DNA of 64,000 nucleotides from Nonomuraea turcica (GTDB lineage Bacteria; Actinomycetota; Actinomycetes; Streptosporangiales; Streptosporangiaceae), in NCBI RefSeq assembly GCF_030718205.1, contig NZ_JAUZQF010000029.1:62001-126000 (forward strand), read 5' to 3'. This document shows, piece after piece, positions 16,444 to 24,516 of the stretch. The notes under the pieces were generated by a model that did no database searches, had not been told where the DNA came from, and saw only the letters and a program-made list of their open reading frames with translations. Numbering within the stretch: position 1 is the stretch's first letter; every line of letters begins with the position of its first letter. The translations under genes were made by a program, and so were the position numbers.

Positions 16444-17432
16444 CGCGCATCAGTCCTCTTCTGGTCCATACGTCCCGGGCAGGCGTGGGAGAGCTCGGTG
16501 GCGGGCCGGCGTGGGCTGCGGGGGACGTACGGTCCGTAGCCGAGCCTGATGATCATCTGGGGGTGGCCGCGCCGGTGGTGCGGATCCCTGCGACGGCGCA
16601 TGTCGCGCAGGTCGAGCGGCTGGTTCAGGAACGACGCCGACAGGCCGTGTTTGGTGGCGACCAGCAGCATCCGCTGCAGGGCTTGGCCGGCGCGTAGCCA
16701 GTCGACCGGTCGGTCACCCATGGTGGTCAGCACCGCGAGCTGAGGTCGCTGCTCGAAGCGGGCCTCGCCGCTGTGCCGCCCGAAGTCCCTGACCGGTGGC
16801 GGATCCTGCACGGCATGAGGGCCGTGTGCGTAGGCGGGCACGCCGTCGTACCGTGCTCCGGGCATCGTCCAGGCCGCCAGCTCGGCCTGGTAGTCGTGGT
16901 CAGTGGCGAGTGCGTCCTCGGCGATGGCGGCGTAGTCGAGGGTGTCGAGCGTGCTGTGGCGGTCGAGCCAGGCCAGTCCGGCGCCCTCGCGGGCGGCGGC
17001 GAGCCGCAATTCGGCCATGACGTCGTGAGGTATCCGCCGGTCGAAGAAGGGGCGACGGCTGGTGCGCCGCACGGGGATGAGGTCGTACAGCTCGCGCTGT
17101 CCGGCCGAGGCGGGCAGCGCCGCGCCTATGCGCACGGCGGCCACGAGATCGAGATCGTCTTCCGAGTCGGGCAGCAGGAACGTCATCGGCCGCCGCCCGG
17201 AGGTGCGGATGGCCAGGCGCAGGTTGAACAGGGCCGCGCCGCAGCTGATGTGCTGGTTGCGTCCGCGGGGGTCGCTCACCCGCAGCCGCCGGTCGGGATC
17301 GGCGTACAGCTCGACGTACTCGTGGCGGACGGCGCGGAAGCGCCACGGCTGGGTGTTGAGCACCGACGGCGCCTGACCGGCCGCCACCAGCAGCCGCCGG
17401 ACGCCGAGTTCGGTAGCGAGTTGAGTGGACAT
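16434..17432 (-). CDS. Acg-family FMN-binding oxidoreductase
   Basis: A 332-residue nitroreductase-fold protein of the Acg group (relatives Rv2032, Rv3127 and Rv3131, all DosR-regulon members). Family features: QAPSVLNTQPWRFR, SCGAALFNLRLAIR, DLIPVRRTSRRPFFDRR, WLRAGQALQRMLL and IIRLGYGP. Acg binds FMN and is thought to sequester it or act as an atypical nitroreductase. ATG at 17432 has GGGAGG 7 nt upstream. It overlaps the downstream CBS-BON gene by 10 nt and is divergent from the P-type ATPase gene; a degenerate DosR-type box lies between them. A second copy is at 27055. Confidence 0.9.
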   Translation of the reverse strand: MSTQLATELGVRRLLVAAGQAPSVLNTQPWRFRAVRHEYVELYADPDRRLRVSDPRGRNQHISCGAALFNLRLAIRTSGRRPMTFLLPDSEDDLDLVAAVRIGAALPASAGQRELYDLIPVRRTSRRPFFDRRIPHDVMAELRLAAAREGAGLAWLDRHSTLDTLDYAAIAEDALATDHDYQAELAAWTMPGARYDGVPAYAHGPHAVQDPPPVRDFGRHSGEARFEQRPQLAVLTTMGDRPVDWLRAGQALQRMLLVATKHGLSASFLNQPLDLRDMRRRRDPHHRRGHPQMIIRLGYGPYVPRSPRRPATELSHACPGRMDQKRTDARCV

Positions 17433-17494
17433 GACGCACCTCCCGCGACCGACGCTCCCGCACCCGCCTTCGACCTACTAGGGCCGGATGGCCC

Positions 17495-17508
17495 TGGCCT
17501 TTGGTGCC
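17495..17508. promoter_or_regulatory. Degenerate DosR-type box
   Basis: TGGCC-TTTG-GTGCC keeps the preferred TTTG spacer but matches only 7 of 10 arm positions. It lies in the divergent promoter of the Acg-like gene and the P-type ATPase gene, both of which have DosR-regulon relatives. Confidence 0.4.
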
Positions 17509-17545
17509 GAAAGCCCCTGCCTGGCGCATGGGGTGAACGGAGACA

Positions 17546-20050
17546 GTGTCGGACATGACGACCGTGTCCCAGCTCAGGCCAGGGCTTACAGCAGCCGAGG
17601 CGGCGGCGCGGCTGGCCGCCGACGGCCCGAACGCGCTGCCGTCGGCCCACCGCACGCCCGCGGTGGTGTTGCTGTTACGCCAGATGGTGCACTTCTTCGC
17701 CCTGCTGCTGTGGGGCGCGTCCGTGCTGGCGCTGCTGGCCGGGATGCCGCAGCTGGCCGTGGCGATCGTGGTCGTGGTGCTGCTCAACGGTGGCTTCGCC
17801 TTCGCCCAGGAGTACCGCGCCGATCAGGCCGCGCAGCGGCTGCGCGAGCTCATCCCGGCCAACGCGGTCGTGCGCCGGGACGGCAAGCGGGCCCTGATCG
17901 GCGCGTCCGAGTTGGTGGCCGGTGACGTGGTGCTGCTGGAGGCGGGGGACCGGATTTCTGCCGACCTGGAGTTGGCCGAGGTGCACGCGCTGGCCGTCAA
18001 CGAATCCATGCTGACCGGTGAGAGCCGCCTGGTCCGGTCGCAGGCCGGTGACCGGGCCTTCGCGGGCACGTTCGTGGTGGAGGGCCAGGCAGAGGCCGTT
18101 GTAGTGGCCACCGGCGCGCGCACCCGGCTGGCCGGGATCGCGAAGCTGACCCGGGAGGCCTCCCGGCCACCCAGCCCGCTGTCGGTGCAGCTCGGCAAGG
18201 TCGTCAAGATCGTCGCCGGGATCGCGCTGGCCGTCGGCGCCGTCTTCTTCGGCCTGGCCGTGCTGCTGGGCATGGAAGCGAGCCAGGGCTTCTTGTTCGC
18301 ACTTGGCGTCACCGTGGCGCTGGTCCCGGAAGGGCTGCTGCCCACGGTCACGCTGTCGCTGGCCAGGGCGGCGCAACGGATGGCCGCGCACAACGCGCTG
18401 GTGCGCCACCTGGAGGCGGTCGAGACGCTCGGCTCGGCCACGTTCATCTGCACCGACAAGACCGGCACCCTCACCCGCAACGAGATGACCGTGGCCGAGG
18501 TGTGGGCGCCTGCGTATGCGCCCTGCGAGGTGCTGCGCTCGGCCGTGCTCAGCTCCACAGGTCGGATGAGCGATGGCAAGCCGGTGGGCGACCCGATGGA
18601 GGTCGCGCTGCACGTCGAGGCGTTGAAGCTCGGCGCCGACCTGGCCGGTGAGATCACCGCACGATTCCCCTTCGATCCGGTACGGCGCCGCGCGTCCGTC
18701 ACGGTGGACGGCGGGCTGCACCTGAAGGGCGCCCCGGACGCCGTGCTGCCGCTGTGCCGGGCCGTACCCGGTGTGGACGACGCGCTGGCCCGCATGAGCG
18801 ACCGCGGACTGCGGGTGCTGGCGGTCGCCCGCGGCGGCACGGACGAAGAGCGCGACCTCGACCTGCTCGGCCTGGTCGGGCTGCATGACCCGCCCCGCGA
18901 GGACGTCACCGAAGCGATCTGGAAATGCCGGATCGCGGGGATCAAGCTGGCTATGGTCACCGGTGACCATCCACGCACCGCCCGCGCCATCGCCGCCGAA
19001 GTCGGCCTGCTCGGTCCCGACGAGTTAGTCGTCACCGGCGCCGACCTGCCCGCCGACGACGCCGCACTGGGCGCGTTACTGGATCGCGACGGCGTGGTCG
19101 TCGCCCGGGTGACGCCCGAAGACAAGCTGCGCATCGCCCGGGCTCTGCGCGGGCGCGGCCATGTGGTGGCGATGACCGGCGACGGCGTCAACGACGGTCC
19201 CGCGCTGCGGGAGGCGGACATCGGCATCGCGATGGGCGCCTCAGGCACCGACGTCGCCCGTGAGGCCGCCGACCTGGTGCTGCTCGATGACCACTTCGCC
19301 ACGATCGTCTCGGCCGTCGAGCTGGGCCGCGCCACCTACGCCAACGTGCGCCGCTTCCTCACCTACCACCTGACCGACAATGTTGCCGAGCTCACCCCGT
19401 TCGCCGTCTGGGCGCTGTCCGGCGGCACCATCCCGCTCGGGCTCAGCGTGCTGCAGGTGCTCGCCTTGGACATCGGCACCGACTTGCTGCCCGCCCTTGC
19501 TCTCGGCGCGGAACCGGCCAACCCCCGCACGATGCACGGCCCTGCCCGCACTGGCGCCCTGATCGACCGCCGCCTGATCGGCCGCGTTTTCGGCGTTCTT
19601 GGCCCGGCCCAGGCGCTGGCCGAGATGGGCGCCTTCGTCGGTGTGCTCTTGCTCGGCGGCTGGCACCTCGGTACCGCCCCGAGTCCCGGCCTGCTCGCCG
19701 CTGCTTCCGGGACGGCCTTCGCCGCCGTGGTGCTCGGCCAGTTCGCCAACGCCTTCGCCTGCCGCAGCGAGACCCGCTGGATCGGGCGGATGCGGTGGCG
19801 CTCCAATCCCTTGCTGCTGGGCGCGATCGCCGTCGAGGCCGTGCTGCTCCTGATTTTCCTTGGCGTTCCAGGTGTCGCGGGCCTGCTTGGCGGCGCCTTC
19901 CCACCTGCGACCGGATGGGCGCTCGCCGTGCTGGCGATCCCGGTGATGGTCCTGGCCGACACGGCGCATAAGGCGTGGCGGGCAAGGCGCGTGTCTGAAG
20001 CGGAGTCTCCTTCGGAAAGCACCATGGGCCACGGCGATGCCCTCGCCTGA
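17546..20050 (+). CDS. P2-type cation-transporting ATPase (CtpF-like)
   Basis: An 834-residue P-type ATPase. Cation_ATPase_N (GLTAAEAAARLAADGPNALP), actuator TGES near residue 158, VALVPEGLLPTVTLSLA in helix 4, phosphorylation site D304 in CTDKTGTLT, nucleotide-binding KGAPDAVLPLC, hinge MVTGDHPRTA and GDGVNDGPALREADIG, and a C-terminal group of six helices. The pattern is of Ca/Mn-type P2 pumps; CtpF (Rv1997) in the DosR regulon is the closest remembered counterpart. The transported ion is not certain. The GTG at 17546 has GGAG very close; ATG at 17555 is an alternative start. Confidence 0.9.
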   Translation: MSDMTTVSQLRPGLTAAEAAARLAADGPNALPSAHRTPAVVLLLRQMVHFFALLLWGASVLALLAGMPQLAVAIVVVVLLNGGFAFAQEYRADQAAQRLRELIPANAVVRRDGKRALIGASELVAGDVVLLEAGDRISADLELAEVHALAVNESMLTGESRLVRSQAGDRAFAGTFVVEGQAEAVVVATGARTRLAGIAKLTREASRPPSPLSVQLGKVVKIVAGIALAVGAVFFGLAVLLGMEASQGFLFALGVTVALVPEGLLPTVTLSLARAAQRMAAHNALVRHLEAVETLGSATFICTDKTGTLTRNEMTVAEVWAPAYAPCEVLRSAVLSSTGRMSDGKPVGDPMEVALHVEALKLGADLAGEITARFPFDPVRRRASVTVDGGLHLKGAPDAVLPLCRAVPGVDDALARMSDRGLRVLAVARGGTDEERDLDLLGLVGLHDPPREDVTEAIWKCRIAGIKLAMVTGDHPRTARAIAAEVGLLGPDELVVTGADLPADDAALGALLDRDGVVVARVTPEDKLRIARALRGRGHVVAMTGDGVNDGPALREADIGIAMGASGTDVAREAADLVLLDDHFATIVSAVELGRATYANVRRFLTYHLTDNVAELTPFAVWALSGGTIPLGLSVLQVLALDIGTDLLPALALGAEPANPRTMHGPARTGALIDRRLIGRVFGVLGPAQALAEMGAFVGVLLLGGWHLGTAPSPGLLAAASGTAFAAVVLGQFANAFACRSETRWIGRMRWRSNPLLLGAIAVEAVLLLIFLGVPGVAGLLGGAFPPATGWALAVLAIPVMVLADTAHKAWRARRVSEAESPSESTMGHGDALA

Positions 20051-20203
20051 GAGCGGCCGGCCGGGGTCGTCGCCTCGCCGGAGTAACGGGAAGGAGGCAT
20101 TTCCTGATGTAGGTCGGTGCTCGCTGCCGACGATGCGCACGACCACACGCCCATCCTGACGCCGGGGTGGGCGGCACGATGGCTGGGTGCGACACTGATC
20201 GGT

Positions 20204-21901
20204 ATGTCCGAGAGCGAGCATCGTCCCTTGTTGCCGCAGATGCGGCTCGATGAACTGCTGGCCGAGCTGCAGACGAGGCTCAATGCCGTGCTGGCCACGC
20301 GCGACCGGGTGCACGCGCTGCTCGAGGCCGTGGTGTCGGTGGGCAGCGACCTGGATCTGGAGACCGTGCTACGGCGGATCGTGGAGACGGCGACGAAGCT
20401 GGTGGACGCCAGTTACGGGGCGTTGGGCGTGGTGGGGGAGGAGCATACGCTCATCCAGTTCATTCCGGTGGGGCTGAGCGAGGAGGAGATCGCCAGGATC
20501 GAACACTGGCCGCACGGCCTCGGACTGCTCGGTCTGCTGATCAAGGATGCCCGGCCGCTGCGGCTGAGCCGCATCTCCGATCATCCGGAGTCGTACGGCT
20601 TCCCGCCGGGGCACCCGCCGATGGGCACCTTCCTCGGGGTGCCGGTACGGGTGCGGGATGAGGTGTTCGGCAACCTGTATTTGACCGAGAAGCGGGGCGG
20701 TGGCGACTTCGACGAGGAGGACGAGGCCGTCGTGGTCGCGCTGGCGACCGCTGCCGGTGTGGCGGTGGAGAATGCCCGGTTGTATGAGGAGTCGCGGCGG
20801 CGGGAGGCCTGGTTGCAGGCGTCGTCGGAGATCACCACGAGTCTGCTGTCCGGTGCCGACGTTCATGAGGTGTTGACCACGATGGCGGCGCGGGCCGGTC
20901 AGTTGTGTGATGCGGATCTGGTGCAGGTGCTGTTGCCCGAGGCGCCGGGTGAGACGCTGGTGGTGGATGTGGCGGAGGGTGAGGGCGCCGGCGAGCTGCT
21001 GGGGATGACGTTCGCGGTGGCGGCCACGCCGGCCGGCGAGGCGTACGCCCAGGGTGTGCCGGTGTCGGAGCGGGATCTGCCGGGCGAGCCGTATCCTGAC
21101 TCGCCGTTGCGGCGGCTGGGTTACGGGCCTGGGCTGATGGTGCCGCTGGGGGCGACGCCGCGGGTGCGGGGGGTGCTGGCGCTGGCCAAGCGGAGCGGGC
21201 GGTTGCCGTTCAGCGGGGCGGATCAGCAGATGCTGGAGTCGTTCGCGGGTCAGGCCGCGGTCGCGCTGGAGTTGGCCGAGGCTCGTCGTGATGCCGAGCG
21301 GCTGGGTCTGCTGGAGGATCGGGATCGCATTGCCAAGGATCTGCATGACGTGGTCATCCAGCGGTTGTTCGCGACCGCGATGACGTTGATGAGCACGGTG
21401 CGACTGGTGGAGCGGCCGGAGGCGGGCAAGCGGGTGCAGCACGCGATCGATGAGCTGGATGAGACGATCCGGCAGATCCGCTCGTCGATCTTCGCCCTGC
21501 AGGCTCCGCGCGAGCAGGCCGCTGCGAGCCTGCGTACGCAGATCGTCGATCTGGTGGAGGGGGCGGGCGGGCATCTGGGCTTCATGCCGGGGCTGCGCAT
21601 GGAAGGCCAGATCGACACTCTGGTGCCCGACTCCGTAGCCGAGCACCTGCTCGCCGTGCTGCGCGAGGCCTTGTCGAATGTGGTGCGCCACTCCCGCGCG
21701 ACCCGGGCGGAGGTGTCGGTCGAGGTCGCCGACCAGCAGCTTGCCCTCGTGGTCACCGACAACGGCGTCGGCGTCGGTGAGAGCGGACGCCGTAGCGGCC
21801 TGCGCAACATCGAGGAACGGGCCGGCCGCCTGGGCGGCACCGCGGAGTTGGAGCCTCCGGAGGAGGGCGGGACGCGGCTGCGCTGGCACATCCCCCTCTA
21901 G
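20204..21901 (+). CDS. dosS: DosS/DosT-like heme-sensor histidine kinase
   Basis: A 565-residue kinase: GAF-A (about 45-190), GAF-B (about 210-355), dimerization/phosphoacceptor and HATPase domains (370-565). GAF-A keeps YGFPPGHPPM; His137 aligns with the proximal heme ligand of DosT (His147) and DosS (His149), and the following TFLGVPVRVRDEVFGNLYL is nearly identical to DosS/DosT. Phosphoacceptor His381 in RIAKDLHDVVIQRLF; ATP site LREALSNVVRHSRA, VTDNGVGVG and GLRNIEERAG. It should sense O2, NO or CO and phosphorylate DosR. The ATG at 20204 matches the family start; an upstream GTG at 20117 is possible. No clear DosR-type box precedes it, and it is 17 kb from dosR rather than in the same operon. 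Confidence 0.92.
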   Translation: MSESEHRPLLPQMRLDELLAELQTRLNAVLATRDRVHALLEAVVSVGSDLDLETVLRRIVETATKLVDASYGALGVVGEEHTLIQFIPVGLSEEEIARIEHWPHGLGLLGLLIKDARPLRLSRISDHPESYGFPPGHPPMGTFLGVPVRVRDEVFGNLYLTEKRGGGDFDEEDEAVVVALATAAGVAVENARLYEESRRREAWLQASSEITTSLLSGADVHEVLTTMAARAGQLCDADLVQVLLPEAPGETLVVDVAEGEGAGELLGMTFAVAATPAGEAYAQGVPVSERDLPGEPYPDSPLRRLGYGPGLMVPLGATPRVRGVLALAKRSGRLPFSGADQQMLESFAGQAAVALELAEARRDAERLGLLEDRDRIAKDLHDVVIQRLFATAMTLMSTVRLVERPEAGKRVQHAIDELDETIRQIRSSIFALQAPREQAAASLRTQIVDLVEGAGGHLGFMPGLRMEGQIDTLVPDSVAEHLLAVLREALSNVVRHSRATRAEVSVEVADQQLALVVTDNGVGVGESGRRSGLRNIEERAGRLGGTAELEPPEEGGTRLRWHIPL

Positions 21902-21920
21902 CCACCCGGCGCCCGTCAGA

Positions 21921-23243
21921 TCAGGCCATCTGCGCGAACTCCTCCCGGAGCGCGCCGATGAGGACGCGGAGGTCGGGAGTGCGGTCGGCGTCCGCGGCGA
22001 TGGTGACGGTCAGGATGCCGGCGTAGGACAGCATGCTGAAGGCGATGGTCACGTTTCCCCGAGCCAAGGAGATCGGGATGATCGTACGCACGACGGCGCC
22101 GCCGAAGGACACCGGCTCCGTTGGCCCGCGCAGGTTGGTGGCGGCGGTGTGGATGAGGTGCTGGTGGTTGAGCAGCCAGCCGAGCAGGCGCAGGCGAGCG
22201 AGGATCCGGTTCACGGCGGTGAGCAGGGCGGTCGAGTCGCCTGTGGCGGTGGACTTCCTGGCCCGGGTGATGGCCGCGGTTCGGCGCAGCCGGTCCGAGA
22301 GGCCGCCTTCGGTGGGCAGGCGGACGGGCATGACACCGATCTCGTTGCCCAGCCGGGCGGAGGTGGTCGACGCCCGGGCGGAGACGGGCACGGACACCAC
22401 CAGGTCGGGGATGCTCTCGCCGCGGCCCCTCAGCAGTGCGTGAACGGCTCCGGTGATCGCCGCCAGGGCGGCGTCGTTGACGGTGGCTGCGTGAGCGTGC
22501 GCGTATCGGCGGATGTCGTAGAGCCGTACGGTGACGGTCGCCAGCCGCTGACGTGGGCCGACTGGCTGGTTGAGCGAGCAGCGGGCTGCTCGTCGCGGCG
22601 TTCCCAGCTCGGCGGCGGCGCGCTTGAGCGTCGGCCAGAGGGTGGGCAGGTGCGCGAGTGTGCGCAGCCGGGTGGCCCAGGCGTCGGCGGCCACCCGGCG
22701 AAGCGGCGGCACCGGGTGGGAGAACGTCGCCGGCGGCGGTGGCGCGGGCGCGCCGTCGACGAGGCAGCCTAGGACGGCCAGGCTGCCGATGCCGTCGGCG
22801 AGCACGTGGTGGAAGCAGGCGATCAGGGCCATCCGGTCTTCCGAGAGGCCGGTCACCAGGGTGATCGTCCACAAGGGTTTGGACCTGTCGAGCGGCCGGC
22901 CGATGACGGCCACGGCGAGGTCGAGCAGCGCGTCCTCGTCGCCGGGTGGCGGGCAGGCGATGACTTGGAGGTGGTGGTCGAGGTCGAAACCGGGGTCGTC
23001 GATCCACAACGGCCGGCCGCAGCCGGGCGGAGTGGGCACCAGCCGCTGGCGCAGCCGGGGCACCGCCCCGATGCGCTCGGCGATGAGCCGCTGAGCACGC
23101 GTCACGTCGAAGGCCGGACCGCCGTCCAGGATCAGGCAGGCTCCTGCCTGCATGGGAACGGAGCCGATGTCGACCACGAGGTTGAGCAGGTCGCCCATGC
23201 TTGCTCGATCCAGCCCCACGTCCGGGCTTTTCGCGTCGTTCAT
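21921..23243 (-). CDS. Wax ester synthase/diacylglycerol acyltransferase (WS/DGAT)
   Basis: A 440-residue acyltransferase that forms triacylglycerol or wax esters from acyl-CoA. Active-site motif HHVLADG (FHHVLADGIGSLAVL) near residue 147, family motifs DRASMGDLLNL at the start, PLWTITLV, and NLRGPTEPVSFGG near the C-terminus. Tgs1 (Rv3130c) is the DosR-regulated enzyme of mycobacteria that stores triacylglycerol in hypoxia. ATG at 23243 is chosen because GGGAGAG lies 4-5 nt upstream; upstream in-frame ATGs lack this. It lies downstream of ackA in the same direction with a 109-nt gap, and may share the xfp-ackA transcript. Confidence 0.92.
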   Translation of the reverse strand: MNDAKSPDVGLDRASMGDLLNLVVDIGSVPMQAGACLILDGGPAFDVTRAQRLIAERIGAVPRLRQRLVPTPPGCGRPLWIDDPGFDLDHHLQVIACPPPGDEDALLDLAVAVIGRPLDRSKPLWTITLVTGLSEDRMALIACFHHVLADGIGSLAVLGCLVDGAPAPPPPATFSHPVPPLRRVAADAWATRLRTLAHLPTLWPTLKRAAAELGTPRRAARCSLNQPVGPRQRLATVTVRLYDIRRYAHAHAATVNDAALAAITGAVHALLRGRGESIPDLVVSVPVSARASTTSARLGNEIGVMPVRLPTEGGLSDRLRRTAAITRARKSTATGDSTALLTAVNRILARLRLLGWLLNHQHLIHTAATNLRGPTEPVSFGGAVVRTIIPISLARGNVTIAFSMLSYAGILTVTIAADADRTPDLRVLIGALREEFAQMA

Positions 23244-23352
23244 CACGCTCTCCCTCGTGCTTGTCGGCGGCTTCGGACCAGGTCCAGGCCCAGCGCGGAT
23301 CTCGGGCGTGCTCGCGCCCTGGAATCGGGTGTCGGTCATGGGGTTCCCGCGG

Positions 23353-24516
23353 TCAGGAGATGAGCGCGTGGGCCTGGCGGGCGATCTCCCATTCCTCGTC
23401 GGTCGGGATGACCAACACCGGCACCTCGGCGCTTGGAGGGGAGACGGCCCGCTCACTGGTCGAGTCGGCGTGGTTGAGCGCCGGGTCCACGGTGATGCCG
23501 AGCCGGTCGAGCCCGGCCAAGGACGCCGCCCGTGTGGCGCCGTCGTGCTCGCCCACGCCGCCGGTGAACACGATCGCGTCGACCCGGCCGAGCAGCGCGT
23601 AGTACGCGCCGACGTACTTGCGGATACGCCGAGTGTAAATCTCCAGTGCCTGCCTGGCCGTGTCGTCGTTGCGGGCGCGGACTTCGCGCATGTCCCTGGT
23701 GCCGGTCAGCGCGAGCAGGCCGCTGTGGTGGGTGAGTGCGTGCTCGACCTGCTGGGAGTCCAGCCCGTTCACGCGGGCGAGATAGCCGGTGAGGGCAGGA
23801 TCGATGTCGCCCGAGCGGGTGCCCATGACCAGCCCCTCCAAGGGGGTCATGCCCATCGAGGTGTCGACGCTGCGGCCGCCGGAGATCGCGGTGGCGCTGG
23901 CGCCGTTGCCCAGGTGCAGCACGATCAGGTTGAGGTCAGCCAGGTCGTGGCCGAGGACGGCGGCGGCGCGGCGGGAGACGTAGGCGCAGGAGGTGCCGTG
24001 GAAGCCGAAGCGCCGCACGCCCCACTCCTGGGGCACGGCGTAGGTGTAGGCCTCGGGTGGCAGGGTGCGGTGGAAGGCGGTGTCGAACACGGCCACCTGT
24101 GGCACTCCGGGGAACGCCTTGCGCGCGACCCTGATTCCGGTGAGGTTGACGGGGTTGTGCAGGGGCGCGAGCGGGGCCAGCTCCTCGATGGCGGCGATCA
24201 CGTTGTCGTCGATGAGCAGGGCCTTGGTGAAGCGGGTGCCGCCGTGCACGACGCGGTGGCCGACCGCGCCGGGTGCCAGGTCGGGTCCCGCCGCGGCGAA
24301 CGCCTCCATCATCGCGTCCAGCCCTTCGTCGTGTCCGGGGACGGGCAGCTCCCGTATGTACGGCGGTCCATCGCCGGCCCGGTGCGTGAGCCGGCCCATG
24401 TCCTCGCCGATGCGCTCGACCAAGCCCCTGGCAGGGCGTTCGCGGGTGGTGACGTCGACGAGCTCGTACTTGATCGATGAGGATCCCGTGTTCAGGACGA
24501 GAATGCGGCCGGCCAT
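23353..24516 (-). CDS. ackA: Acetate kinase
   Basis: A 387-residue kinase converting acetyl phosphate and ADP to acetate and ATP. Motifs: LVLNTGSSSIKYEL (N-terminal phosphate loop), GHRVVHGG, VAVFDTAFH, FGFHGTSCAYVSRRAA, LHLGNGASATAI, MGTRSGDIDP and FTGGVGEHD. The ATG at 24516 lies inside the 3' end of the phosphoketolase gene (25-nt overlap), so translation is coupled. Together the two enzymes form a short route from xylulose- or fructose-phosphate to acetate with substrate-level ATP synthesis, suited to oxygen limitation. Confidence 0.95.
   Translation of the reverse strand: MAGRILVLNTGSSSIKYELVDVTTRERPARGLVERIGEDMGRLTHRAGDGPPYIRELPVPGHDEGLDAMMEAFAAAGPDLAPGAVGHRVVHGGTRFTKALLIDDNVIAAIEELAPLAPLHNPVNLTGIRVARKAFPGVPQVAVFDTAFHRTLPPEAYTYAVPQEWGVRRFGFHGTSCAYVSRRAAAVLGHDLADLNLIVLHLGNGASATAISGGRSVDTSMGMTPLEGLVMGTRSGDIDPALTGYLARVNGLDSQQVEHALTHHSGLLALTGTRDMREVRARNDDTARQALEIYTRRIRKYVGAYYALLGRVDAIVFTGGVGEHDGATRAASLAGLDRLGITVDPALNHADSTSERAVSPPSAEVPVLVIPTDEEWEIARQAHALIS

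Noticed and set aside
20090..20110. AAGGAGG followed by ATG-TAG just before the DosS gene
   Set aside because: The ATG is followed at once by a stop; a start-stop element is possible but unsupported, and the spacing to the kinase start at 20204 is too long for this to be its ribosome binding site.
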